Assembly: GCF_014334735.1 (NCBI RefSeq)
Contig: NZ_CP060587.1
Span: forward strand, 1,674,001 to 1,738,000
Source: Aeromicrobium senzhongii
GTDB lineage: Bacteria; Actinomycetota; Actinomycetes; Propionibacteriales; Nocardioidaceae
Direction: 5' to 3'
Length of the DNA: 64,000 nt
Every line of letters begins with the position of its first letter. Positions within the stretch are counted from its first letter, which is position 1. The translations under genes were made by a program, and so were the position numbers. The notes beneath the pieces are model-generated. The model did no database searches, had not been told where the DNA came from, and saw only the letters and a program-made list of their open reading frames with translations. Of this stretch, positions 1-8,090 are shown in pieces.

Positions 1-325
1 GCCTTCGCATCGAGAACGCGTGATGAATGCTCTCGGATCCGGTCGCCCGGGCGGATCTCCTCGACACCTGCACCACCAGGAGTCTGCGTCCGGCGCGAGC
101 CGTCTGCGTGAGGTGAATCGGGCTTCCTTCTCGCTCTTCTGGGGAGAAGTGCGTGAGACCTGTCTACGCCTCATGTGACAGCGAACACAAGGGGTTTCGC
201 GCATCATTGCAGGGAAATTCTCGCGTCCACAGGTTCTCCACACCGGACACACGCTTGCGTCCACACACTGTCCACAGCGGTTGTCCACAGCTGTGGATCC
301 AGCACGGTGTGGATTCAGCAGGGCA
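1..325. other. Intergenic region at the left edge, no gene seen
   Basis: No reading frame here looks like a protein: the frames that stay open across it are not protein-like, and those that run on past 325 are antisense to the DUF445 gene. The right third (221-316) holds the DnaA-box-like cluster listed separately. A small CTTCT-GGGG-AGAAG stem-loop lies near 137-150. Whatever gene lies left of base 1 is not visible, so the function of the region cannot be set from this window alone. Confidence 0.6.
223..316. other. Cluster of DnaA-box-like sites
   Basis: The hexamer TCCACA, the core of the DnaA box, occurs five times forward (226, 237, 260, 271, 284) and twice reversed as TGTGGA (292, 308) within 88 bp. 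The site at 281-289 is TTGTCCACA, the high-GC DnaA box, and 234-242 is TTCTCCACA. Sites at 284 and 292 form a perfect 14-bp palindrome. Several spacings are near 11 or 22 bp, about one or two helical turns. An origin region or an accessory DnaA-binding locus would both fit. No dnaA, dnaN or rpmH is visible. Confidence 0.55.
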
Positions 326-1588
326 TCACCAGAGTTGCGAGACCGCGTGGATCACCAGGCCGGCCAGACCGCCGACCACCGTGCCGTTGATCCGGATGAA
401 CTGCAGGTCCCGCCCGACGTGCAGCTCGATCCGGTCGGAGGTCTCCTTGCCGTCCCACCGCTCGACCGTCGCGGAGATGACCGTCGCGATCTCGCCGCCG
501 TAGTGCTCGACCACGTAGGCCGCCGCATCGCCGGCCCACCCGTCGACCTTCGCCGCGAGGACCGGGTCGGACTTCAGCCGCTCCCCCAGGCCCTCGATCT
601 CCTCGACGATCCGCCGGCGCAGAACGCCGTCCCGGTCGCCCAGCGCCTCGAGCAGACCCCGGCGGAAGGAGTCCCAGAGCCGGACCGTCGTCACCGCGGC
701 CTTCGGCTGGGTCAGCAGCCGCTGCTTCAACCGCTCGGCGCGCTCCATCGTGTCGGCGTCGTGCTGCAGGTCGTGCGCCAGCTCGACCAGCCAGTGGTCC
801 AGCGCGACCCGCGCGTCGTGCCGGGGGTCGTCGCGGATGTCCTCGACCCACGTGAGCACCTCGCGGAACAAGCGGTCCGCGATCATCGTGTTCGCCCAGC
901 GAGGCGCCCACTCCGGCGCCCGCGCGATGATCAGGTCCGTGATGCGGTCCGGGTGGGCCGCGAGCCAACCGTGCAACTCGTCCAGGCCCAGGTCCACCAG
1001 GCCGGCGTGCGCCCCCTCGTCGAGGATCTCGGTCAACAGCTGGCCGACGGCAGGGCTGAGCGGCTCCTGCATCATCCGCGGGATGATCAGCTCGGTGATG
1101 ACCGCCTGGACGTCCTCCTCCTTGACCCGGCCGAGCAGGTCCGAGGTGACGCGGGCGCCCTCGTCGACGATCCGGTGCACGCGCCCCGGGGCAGCGACCC
1201 AGGCCCCGACCCGCTCGGCAGGTCCGGCCGCCGCGATGCGGTCGCGGATCACGTCCTCGCGCAGGAAGTTCTCGGACACGAAGTCCTGCAGGCTCGCGGC
1301 CAGCTGGTCCTTCTTCTTCGGGATCAGCGCCGTGTGCGGGATCGGCAGACCCATCGGATGCCGGAACAACGCCGTGACCGCGAACCAGTCCGCGATCGCG
1401 CCCACCATCGCCGCCTCCGCCGTAGCGTTGACGTACCCCCAGGCGCCGCCGTGGCCGTGTGTCAACGCGAAGACGATCGCGGCGACCACCAACAGCGAGG
1501 TGGCCAGGGCGCGCATTCGGCGCAGAGCGGTTCGCCGTGCCTCGTCGTCACCCGACAGGGGCAGCACCGGGCTCATCACTTCGGTCAT
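326..1588 (-). CDS. DUF445 family membrane protein
   Basis: A 420-residue DUF445 protein whose molecular function is not established. A membrane segment lies at about residues 27-43. It is followed by the family signature around 58-90, with the AEAAMVGAIADWFAVTALF stretch and a HPMGLPIPHTALIP run. The middle is charged and helical, and a second hydrophobic segment closes the protein near 400-416. The ATG at 1588 is chosen because a -10-like TAGGGT ends 6 nt before it, which predicts a leaderless transcript. The gene is divergent from the metallopeptidase at 1658. Family assignment is secure; its role is unknown. Confidence 0.85.
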   Translation of the reverse strand: MTEVMSPVLPLSGDDEARRTALRRMRALATSLLVVAAIVFALTHGHGGAWGYVNATAEAAMVGAIADWFAVTALFRHPMGLPIPHTALIPKKKDQLAASLQDFVSENFLREDVIRDRIAAAGPAERVGAWVAAPGRVHRIVDEGARVTSDLLGRVKEEDVQAVITELIIPRMMQEPLSPAVGQLLTEILDEGAHAGLVDLGLDELHGWLAAHPDRITDLIIARAPEWAPRWANTMIADRLFREVLTWVEDIRDDPRHDARVALDHWLVELAHDLQHDADTMERAERLKQRLLTQPKAAVTTVRLWDSFRRGLLEALGDRDGVLRRRIVEEIEGLGERLKSDPVLAAKVDGWAGDAAAYVVEHYGGEIATVISATVERWDGKETSDRIELHVGRDLQFIRINGTVVGGLAGLVIHAVSQLW

Positions 1589-1594
1589 GGCGCA

Positions 1595-1600
1595 ACCCTA
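1595..1600 (-). promoter_or_regulatory. -10 element of a leaderless promoter (DUF445 gene)
   Basis: TAGGGT on the minus strand, 6 nt before the ATG at 1588. The start point should fall on or next to the start codon. No convincing -35 is seen. Confidence 0.5.
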
Positions 1601-1645
1601 GGAGTCCCCCGCCCCGCTGACACGGTGGAGAGCACGGCCGCCACC

Positions 1646-1651
1646 TAGAAT
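1646..1651 (+). promoter_or_regulatory. -10 element of a leaderless promoter (metallopeptidase)
   Basis: TAGAAT ends 6 nt before the ATG at 1658, and there is no Shine-Dalgarno sequence in the gap. Confidence 0.5.
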
Positions 1652-1657
1652 CGCGCC

Positions 1658-2554
1658 ATGACGTTCAACGAGGGCGCGAACCTCGACACCAGTCAGGTCA
1701 TCGGTGGCAAGTCCGGCGCGGTGGTCGGCGGTGGCGTCGGCGGCCTGCTGCTGGTGCTGCTGTTCGCCTTCCTCGGTGGCAACCCGCTCGGCGGCGGCTC
1801 GTCGTCGGCCTTCGACGTCAACCAGGTCCTGACCGGTGGCAGCAACTCCTCGTCGATCGACGTCACCCAGTGCAAGACCGGCGCCGACGCCAACGAGAAC
1901 GACGTGTGCCGGATCGTCGGCACCGTCAACAGCACCCAGGACTACTGGACCGACGCCCTGCCGGCCGACGTCAACCGCCAGTACCGCGAGGCCCAGACCG
2001 TCATCTACTCCGGCTCCACCCAGTCGGCGTGTGGAACCGCGTCGAACCAGACCGGCCCCTTCTACTGCCCCTCGGACGAGCGGGTCTACATGGACGCGTC
2101 CTTCTTCGACCAGCTCAGCAGTCAGTACGGCGCCGACGGCGGCAACCTCGCGCAGATGTACGTCGTCGCCCACGAGTACGGCCACCACGTCCAGAACATC
2201 CTCGGCATCCTCGCCAAGGCCCAGGACGGCAAGACCGGCCCGCGCAGCAACGGCGTCCGGGTCGAGCTCATGGCCGACTGCTTCGCCGGCGTGTGGGCCC
2301 ACCACGCCGCCTCCACCCAGGACGACCAGGGCAACACGCTCATCCAGCCGCTGACGCGCAAGGACATCGACTCGGCCCTGTCCGCCGCGGCGGCCGTCGG
2401 CGACGACCACATCCAGGCCGAGCTCGGCGGCGGTCGCGTCAACCAGGACTCCTGGACCCACGGCTCGAGCGAGTCGCGTCAGCGGTGGTTCACGACCGGC
2501 TACGAGACCGGCAACCCGAACAGCTGCGACACGTTCGCGACGAACGAGCTGTGA
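1658..2554 (+). CDS. Neutral zinc metallopeptidase (YpfJ family)
   Basis: A 298-residue membrane-anchored protein of the YpfJ/neutral zinc metallopeptidase family. A glycine-rich membrane segment lies near residues 19-40, followed by a low-complexity Gly/Ser linker and the catalytic domain. The zinc motif HEYGH sits at 172-176 and the likely third ligand is Glu203 in ELMADCFAGVW, both as expected for a gluzincin-like fold. Substrates are unknown for this family. The gene is followed 4 bp later by a CPBP protease gene, so the two are probably co-transcribed. Confidence 0.88.
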   Translation: MTFNEGANLDTSQVIGGKSGAVVGGGVGGLLLVLLFAFLGGNPLGGGSSSAFDVNQVLTGGSNSSSIDVTQCKTGADANENDVCRIVGTVNSTQDYWTDALPADVNRQYREAQTVIYSGSTQSACGTASNQTGPFYCPSDERVYMDASFFDQLSSQYGADGGNLAQMYVVAHEYGHHVQNILGILAKAQDGKTGPRSNGVRVELMADCFAGVWAHHAASTQDDQGNTLIQPLTRKDIDSALSAAAAVGDDHIQAELGGGRVNQDSWTHGSSESRQRWFTTGYETGNPNSCDTFATNEL

Positions 2555-2558
2555 TGAC

Positions 2559-3299
2559 ATGACCCGGCGCCTGCGCGCCGAGGTCTGGATCGTCCTCGGC
2601 CTCTCCCTGGGCCAGTCGGCGGTCTATGCCGTCGTCAGCCTCATCCGCAAGCTGAGTCAAGGTCCGCTGCGCGACTCGACCGCGACCCTCAACCAGTCAC
2701 GCGACGAGGTCCCGTGGCTCGACCTGACCTACCAGCTGCTGTCGATCGGGTTCGCCCTCGTCCCAGTGGCGCTCGTGCTCTACCTGTTGAGCCTCGACGA
2801 GGCTCCCCCGGTGCTCAAGCGCCTCGGCCTCGACGGCAGCCGTCCGCTGCGCGACACCCTCGCCGGCGCCGGCCTGGCCGCCGTGATCGGCATCCCCGGG
2901 CTGGGGCTTTACTTCGCCGGCCGCGAGCTGGGGATCACCGCCGAGATCGTCACGAGCCCCGAGAAGCTCTACTGGTGGTCCGTGCTGGTGCTGATCCTGT
3001 CGGCGATCCAGAACGCCGTGCTGGAGGAGGTCATCGTCGTCGGCTACCTGATGACCCGGCTGAAGCAGTTCGGCTGGGGCCTGCCTGCGGCAATCGCCGC
3101 CTCTGCGGTGCTGCGCGGCAGCTACCACCTCTACCAGGGCTTCGGACCGTTCCTGGGCAACGCCGTGATGGGCGTCGTGTTCGCCTGGTGGTTCCACCGC
3201 ACCGGTCGCGTCATGCCGCTCGTGATCGCGCACACCATCTTGGACGTCGTGGCCTTCGTCGGGTATGCCCTCTGGGCCGATCAATTGGGCCTGCGGTGA
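2559..3299 (+). CDS. CPBP family intramembrane protease
   Basis: A polytopic membrane protein of 246 residues with the CPBP (Abi/CAAX protease) motifs. These are the glutamate pair EE at 156-157, His190 in RGSYHLYQG, and His225/Asp229 in HTILD. The usual motif 1 is EExxxR; here the arginine position holds Val (EEVIVVGYL), a variant in which the Glu pair and histidines remain. Some family members process prenylated or bacteriocin-type peptides, but no substrate can be named here. The stop overlaps the first candidate start of hrpA, so the two are translationally coupled or at least co-transcribed. Confidence 0.85.
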   Translation: MTRRLRAEVWIVLGLSLGQSAVYAVVSLIRKLSQGPLRDSTATLNQSRDEVPWLDLTYQLLSIGFALVPVALVLYLLSLDEAPPVLKRLGLDGSRPLRDTLAGAGLAAVIGIPGLGLYFAGRELGITAEIVTSPEKLYWWSVLVLILSAIQNAVLEEVIVVGYLMTRLKQFGWGLPAAIAASAVLRGSYHLYQGFGPFLGNAVMGVVFAWWFHRTGRVMPLVIAHTILDVVAFVGYALWADQLGLR

Positions 3300-3301
3300 T
3301 G

Positions 3302-6300
3302 ATGGGAGCGATGAAACTCGAGTTCGATCCCGCTCTGCCGATCACCGCACGTCACGACGAGATCCGTGACGCGCTGCGCGATCACCAGGTCGTGGTCGTG
3401 GCCGGCGAGACGGGCTCGGGCAAGACCACGCAGCTGCCCAAGATCGCCGCCGAGCTCGGTCGCACCAAGATCGCTCACACCCAGCCGCGCCGCATCGCGG
3501 CCCGGTCGGTCGCCGCCCGCATCGCGCAGGAGTGCGACGTCGAATTGGGTGCCGAGGTCGGCTACGCGGTGCGCTTCGACGACAAGTCCGGTCCCGACAC
3601 CGTCGTCCGACTCGTCACCGACGGTCTGCTGCTGACCGAGCTGCAGCACGACCGCCGGCTCGAGCGGTACGACACGATCATCATCGACGAGGCCCACGAG
3701 CGATCGCTGTCGATCGACTTCCTGCTGGGCTACCTGCGCGAGCTGCTCCCCCGTCGTCCCGAACTGAAGGTCGTCGTCACCTCGGCCACGATCGACGTCG
3801 AGCGGTTCGCGGCGCTGTTCTCGACGCCCGAGCGACCCGTCCCGATCATCGAGGTCAGCGGCCGCACCTACCCGGTCGAGGTCCGCTACCGGCCCCTCGA
3901 CCGTGAGGACGACGTCATCGACGGGATCGTCAGCGCGATCCGCGAGCTGCCCCGCGACGGCGACGTGCTGGTGTTCCTGCCCGGCGAGCGCGACATCCGC
4001 GACACCGCCGAGGTGCTCGAGGGTCAGTCCCTCGGCGACGTCGTGCCGCTCTACGGCCGACTGGCCGCGCACGAGCAGCAGCGGGTCTTCCAGACCGGCC
4101 CGCGCCGACGCATCGTGCTGGCGACCAACGTCGCCGAGACCTCGATCACCGTGCCGGGCATCCGGTACGTCGTCGATCCCGGGTTGGCGCGCATCTCGCG
4201 CTTCAGCGCCCGGCTCAAGGTCCAGCGCCTCCCGATCGAGCGGATCTCGCAGGCCAGTGCCGCGCAGCGTGCCGGCCGGTGTGGCCGCGTCGCCGACGGC
4301 ATCTGCATCCGCCTGTACGACGAGGAGGACTTCGAGTCCCGTCCGGAGTTCACCGACCCCGAGATCCAGCGCACGAACCTGGCCAGCGTCGTCTTGCAGA
4401 TGGCATCGCTGGACCTGGGCGACATCAGCGACTTCGGGTTCCTGGACGCCCCCGACCACCGCGCGGTCGCCGACGGCCTCGCGCTTCTGCGCGAGCTGGA
4501 CGCCCTGGCGCCCCGACGGGACGGCAGTGACCGGCTGACGAAGCTCGGCCGCACGATGTCGCGGCTCCCCCTCGACCCCCGTCACGCCCGCATGGTGCTG
4601 GCGGCGGACCGACTCGGGGTCCTGCCCGAGGTCCTGGTCATCGTCGCGGGCCTGTCGATCCAGGACGTCCGCGAACGCCCGCTCGACAAGCAGCAGGCCG
4701 CTGACACCCAGCACGCACGCTTCCGCCAGCCCGACTCGGACTTCCTGTCCCTGCTCAAGCTGTGGGAATACCTGCAGGAGCGCCGCGACGAGCTCTCGCA
4801 CACGAAGTTCCGCCGGATGTGCCACGACGAGTTCCTGCACTACCTGCGCGTGCGCGAGTGGGCTGACGTGAACTCGCAGCTGCGCCGCACGGTGCGCGAG
4901 CTGGGACTCAAGCCCGGCAAGGTCCGCAAGGAGCCGGACGCCGATGCGATCCACCGCGCGCTGCTGCACGGTCTGCTGTCCCACGTCGGCCTGCGCGACG
5001 CCGAGACCCGCGAGTACCTCGGTGCGCGCGGCGCCCGCTTCACGATCTTCCCGGGCTCCGGCCTGTCCAAGAAGCCCCCGCGATGGATCATGGCCGGCGA
5101 ACTGGTCGAGACGTCGCGGCTGTTCGCCCGCGACAACGCCCGGATCGATCCGGCCTGGGTCGAGCAGGCTGCGGGCCATCTGCTGAAGCACCAGTACTCA
5201 GAGCCGCGGTGGTCGGCGAAGCGCGGAGCCGCCGTGGCGACGCAACGGTCCACGCTCTACGGACTGCCCGTGGTCGTGGACCGCACGGTCATGCTGGCGC
5301 AGCACGACGCGCCGCTGGCCCGCGAGCTGTTCATCCGGCACGCACTGGTGGGCGGCGAGTGGCGCACCCACCACAAGTTCTGGCTGCGCAACCAGGACCG
5401 GCTGGCCGAGATCGAGAACCTCGAGGAGCGCGTCCGCACACGCGGCATCCGCGTCGACGACGAGACGCTCGTCGACTTCTACGACGCCCGGGTCCCAGCC
5501 GACGTCGTGTCGGTGCGTCACTTCGACTCGTGGTGGAAGAAGCAGCCCGACAAGCACCTTCTGGACTTCACCGACGACCTGTTCCGCGCCGACGTCGACG
5601 CCGACGCCTTCCCGACCTCGTGGACGTCGCAGAGCACCGACTTCGACGCCGTCTACGACGTCTCGTACCGGTTCGACCCCCAGGCCGCGGACGACGGCAT
5701 CACGATCACCGTGCCGGTCGACGACCTGCTCACGGTGGATGCCGACGAGTTCGCCTGGGGAGTGCCCGGACGCCGGCTGGAGCTGGTCACCGAGCTCATC
5801 CGCGGCCTGCCGAAGGCCGAGCGTCGCCGCTTCGCGCCGGCCGCCCAGTCCGCCGAGCGGGTCCTGCCGGGCCTCGACACGTCGAAGGACCTGCGCACCG
5901 AGCTGGGCCGCGCCCTCGACGTGGACCCGTCCCTGATCGACCCGACCTCACTGCCGTCGCACCTGCGCCCGACGTTCCGCGTGGTCGACGGTGAGCGTGA
6001 GCTGGCCTCCGGCAAGGACATCGACGCCCTGCGCCGCGAGCTCGAGCCCCGCCTGCGGCGCGACCTGCAGCGCAAGGCGCAGAGCGAGGAGCGCACGGGA
6101 ATCACCGACTGGGACGTCGGCGACCTCCAGCGCAGCATCACCGCCGGCCAGGTCACCGGATACCCGGCCCTGGTCGACGAGGGCAAGAGCGTCGCGTTGC
6201 GGGTGCTGCGCACGCAGGCCGAGCAGCAGGTCGCCATGGTGCGCGGCCAGGCGCGCCTCATCGCGTTGTCGACCGGCTCGCCCGTCGGCACGGTCGGGCG

Positions 6301-6889
6301 CACGCTCTCGCTGCAGGACAAGCTGCTGCTGGCCACCTCGCCGCAGGGCGACGCCGCGGCGGTCATCGAGGAGTCCTGGCTGACCGCGCTCGACCACCTC
6401 GTGGTCCAGCACGGCGGCCCCGTCTGGGACGAGGCCGCCTACCGCCGGCTGCGCGATCTCGTGCGCGCCGACGCCGTGCCACTGACCGAGCGCATCGTGC
6501 GCCAGGTGATCAGCGCACTGCAGGCGCTCGGCGACGTGAACCCCGGCACCGACGAGGCGGGCGAGGACGTCCGGGTGCAGGTCTCCTGGCTGATCCACCC
6601 GGGCTTCATCCGCGACATGGGCGCCGACCAGATCGGGCGCCTCCCGGTCTACCTGCGCGCCGCGGCGAGGCGCCTGACCTCGACGAAGGACCCGAGCGAG
6701 ATCTGGGACCTGGAGGCTCGCTTCCACGAGCGCACCAAGGAGCTGCGTCCCTGGCAGCGCCTCACGCCTCCGGTCCGTCGCGTGCGCTGGATGCTGGAGG
6801 AGCTGCGGGTCAGCGTCTTCGCGCAGGAGCTGCGGGCCGTCGGGCCGATCTCGGCCCAACGCGTGGCCAAGGCACTCACCGAACTCTGA
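3302..6889 (+). CDS. hrpA: ATP-dependent RNA helicase HrpA
   Basis: A DEAH-box helicase of about 1195 residues, slightly shorter than the roughly 1300 of Escherichia coli HrpA because the N-terminal extension is missing. Counting from 3302, Walker A GETGSGKT is at 35-42, DEAH at 129-132, and motif VI QRAGRCGR at 322-329. The winged-helix, OB and long C-terminal HrpA-specific regions follow. HrpA acts on mRNA and, in E. coli, resolves stalled ribosomes. Starts at 3299, 3302 and 3311 are all possible; none has a clear ribosome-binding site, and 3299 overlaps the upstream stop. Confidence 0.93.
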   Translation: MGAMKLEFDPALPITARHDEIRDALRDHQVVVVAGETGSGKTTQLPKIAAELGRTKIAHTQPRRIAARSVAARIAQECDVELGAEVGYAVRFDDKSGPDTVVRLVTDGLLLTELQHDRRLERYDTIIIDEAHERSLSIDFLLGYLRELLPRRPELKVVVTSATIDVERFAALFSTPERPVPIIEVSGRTYPVEVRYRPLDREDDVIDGIVSAIRELPRDGDVLVFLPGERDIRDTAEVLEGQSLGDVVPLYGRLAAHEQQRVFQTGPRRRIVLATNVAETSITVPGIRYVVDPGLARISRFSARLKVQRLPIERISQASAAQRAGRCGRVADGICIRLYDEEDFESRPEFTDPEIQRTNLASVVLQMASLDLGDISDFGFLDAPDHRAVADGLALLRELDALAPRRDGSDRLTKLGRTMSRLPLDPRHARMVLAADRLGVLPEVLVIVAGLSIQDVRERPLDKQQAADTQHARFRQPDSDFLSLLKLWEYLQERRDELSHTKFRRMCHDEFLHYLRVREWADVNSQLRRTVRELGLKPGKVRKEPDADAIHRALLHGLLSHVGLRDAETREYLGARGARFTIFPGSGLSKKPPRWIMAGELVETSRLFARDNARIDPAWVEQAAGHLLKHQYSEPRWSAKRGAAVATQRSTLYGLPVVVDRTVMLAQHDAPLARELFIRHALVGGEWRTHHKFWLRNQDRLAEIENLEERVRTRGIRVDDETLVDFYDARVPADVVSVRHFDSWWKKQPDKHLLDFTDDLFRADVDADAFPTSWTSQSTDFDAVYDVSYRFDPQAADDGITITVPVDDLLTVDADEFAWGVPGRRLELVTELIRGLPKAERRRFAPAAQSAERVLPGLDTSKDLRTELGRALDVDPSLIDPTSLPSHLRPTFRVVDGERELASGKDIDALRRELEPRLRRDLQRKAQSEERTGITDWDVGDLQRSITAGQVTGYPALVDEGKSVALRVLRTQAEQQVAMVRGQARLIALSTGSPVGTVGRTLSLQDKLLLATSPQGDAAAVIEESWLTALDHLVVQHGGPVWDEAAYRRLRDLVRADAVPLTERIVRQVISALQALGDVNPGTDEAGEDVRVQVSWLIHPGFIRDMGADQIGRLPVYLRAAARRLTSTKDPSEIWDLEARFHERTKELRPWQRLTPPVRRVRWMLEELRVSVFAQELRAVGPISAQRVAKALTEL

Positions 6890-6891
6890 CG

Positions 6892-6897
6892 TACCGT
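6892..6897 (+). promoter_or_regulatory. -10 element of a leaderless promoter (hydrolase)
   Basis: TACCGT ends 6 nt before the ATG at 6904, in the 14-bp gap behind hrpA. It suggests the hydrolase has its own start rather than only read-through. Confidence 0.4.
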
Positions 6898-6903
6898 GGC
6901 CAG

Positions 6904-7692
6904 ATGGAGCGTGCGACGAATGCGCAGGACGGCACTCGGATCGCCTTCGACGTGGTTGGGACAGGTGAGCCGATGCTCCTGGTCCACGGCACGGGGATGT
7001 CGTCGGCGATGTGGCGGGACGAGGGCTACGTCGAGCCGCTGGCGACCCGTCACCGACTGATCCTCGTCGATCTGCGTGGCCACGGCGACAGCGACAAGCC
7101 GCACCACGAGGCCGCCTACACGATGGATCGGCTCTGCGCCGATCTCGTCGCCGTGCTCGACGCGGTCGAGGCCGAACGGGCGCATCTCCTCGGCTACTCC
7201 GCCGGGGCGCGGATCGGCTTCAACCTCGCCGCCCGGGACCAGGATCGGCTGATCAGCCTCCTGTTGGGCGGCGGCACTGCCAGGTCCCAGCACGACGAGT
7301 TCGACGAGGTCTTCTTCCCCGGCAGCATCGACGTGCTCGACACCGGGGACACGGCCGAGTTCCTGCGCCGCCTGGCCGAGGCGAAGGGGCCCGCGGTCGA
7401 GACCGCGGCCCGGGAGTTCCTCGACGCCGACCCGCAGGCGATGGCCGCGTGGTTCCGCGCGTCCAGGGACGCACCCGGGCTCACCGACGAGCAGCTGGCC
7501 GGCATCGTCGTGCCGACGCTGCTGTTCGCCGGGTCGCAGGACGCCGCCCGTCTGCGCGACTCACGCGCCGCGCAGCAGGTGATGCCTCACGCCCGGCTCG
7601 TCGAGATCGCCGGACGCGATCACATCACCACGCTGGCGGCGACGCACGACGTGGTGTCGAGCGTCGAGGGCTTCCTCGACGAGCTCGACTGA
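6904..7692 (+). CDS. Alpha/beta hydrolase
   Basis: A 262-residue alpha/beta-hydrolase fold protein. The oxyanion loop HGTG is at 28-31, the nucleophile elbow GYSAG places Ser99 as catalytic, an acid is likely in the FAGSQDA segment, and the histidine lies in GRDHITTL near the C-terminus. This is a complete triad of the haloperoxidase/esterase type. The substrate cannot be deduced. It follows hrpA by 14 bp and is convergent with the FKBP gene. Confidence 0.85.
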   Translation: MERATNAQDGTRIAFDVVGTGEPMLLVHGTGMSSAMWRDEGYVEPLATRHRLILVDLRGHGDSDKPHHEAAYTMDRLCADLVAVLDAVEAERAHLLGYSAGARIGFNLAARDQDRLISLLLGGGTARSQHDEFDEVFFPGSIDVLDTGDTAEFLRRLAEAKGPAVETAAREFLDADPQAMAAWFRASRDAPGLTDEQLAGIVVPTLLFAGSQDAARLRDSRAAQQVMPHARLVEIAGRDHITTLAATHDVVSSVEGFLDELD

Positions 7693-7708
7693 GGTCAGGG
7701 GTGCGTGC

Positions 7709-8071
7709 TCAGCCGACGCCGAGCAGGTCGATCACGAAGACCAGCGTGCGACCCGAGAGACGGTGTCCGCCACCGGCCGGACCGTAGGCCAGCTCCGGCG
7801 GGGCGATGAGCTTGCGACGGCCGCCGACCTTCATGCCGGGGATGCCCTGCTGCCAGGCTCCGATGAGCTGCGGCAACGGGAAGCGCGCCGACTGGCCGCG
7901 GTCCCAGGAGGAGTCGAACTGCTCGCCGGTCTCGAAGTCCACGCCCACGTAGTGGACGTCGACGACGCCGCCGTTGACCGCTTCGTCGCCCTCGCCGATG
8001 GTGATGTCCTCGATGACGAGGTCGGTCGGGGCCGGGCCGGGGGTGAAATCGACTTCAGGCTTTTCACTCAT
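7709..8071 (-). CDS. FKBP-type peptidyl-prolyl cis-trans isomerase
   Basis: A 120-residue single-domain FKBP. The fold runs from VVDVHYVG through FDSSWDRG and the PGMKVGGRRKLIAPPELAYG signature to a C-terminal LVFVIDLLGVG strand, with no signal peptide, so it should be cytoplasmic. In-frame ATGs also exist at 8080 and 8092. The 8071 start is preferred because the protein then begins just before the domain and an AAGGAT -10-like hexamer lies 7 nt upstream. It is divergent from the alcohol dehydrogenase, whose start is only 19 bp away. Confidence 0.92.
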   Translation of the reverse strand: MSEKPEVDFTPGPAPTDLVIEDITIGEGDEAVNGGVVDVHYVGVDFETGEQFDSSWDRGQSARFPLPQLIGAWQQGIPGMKVGGRRKLIAPPELAYGPAGGGHRLSGRTLVFVIDLLGVG

Positions 8072-8077
8072 GTCTGC

Positions 8078-8084
8078 CATCCTT
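8078..8084. promoter_or_regulatory. Possible overlapping divergent -10 elements
   Basis: CATCCT (8078-8083, plus strand) lies 7 nt before the ADH start at 8091. AAGGAT (8084-8079, minus strand) lies 7 nt before the FKBP start at 8071. The hexamers are weak matches, but only 19 bp separate the two start codons, so any promoters must overlap. Confidence 0.3.
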
Positions 8085-8090
8085 GCACGC

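Noticed and set aside
3281..5191. A 636-codon open frame opposite hrpA
   Set aside because: Composition is Asp/Arg/Val-rich with no recognisable motifs, and it lies fully antisense to a conserved helicase gene.
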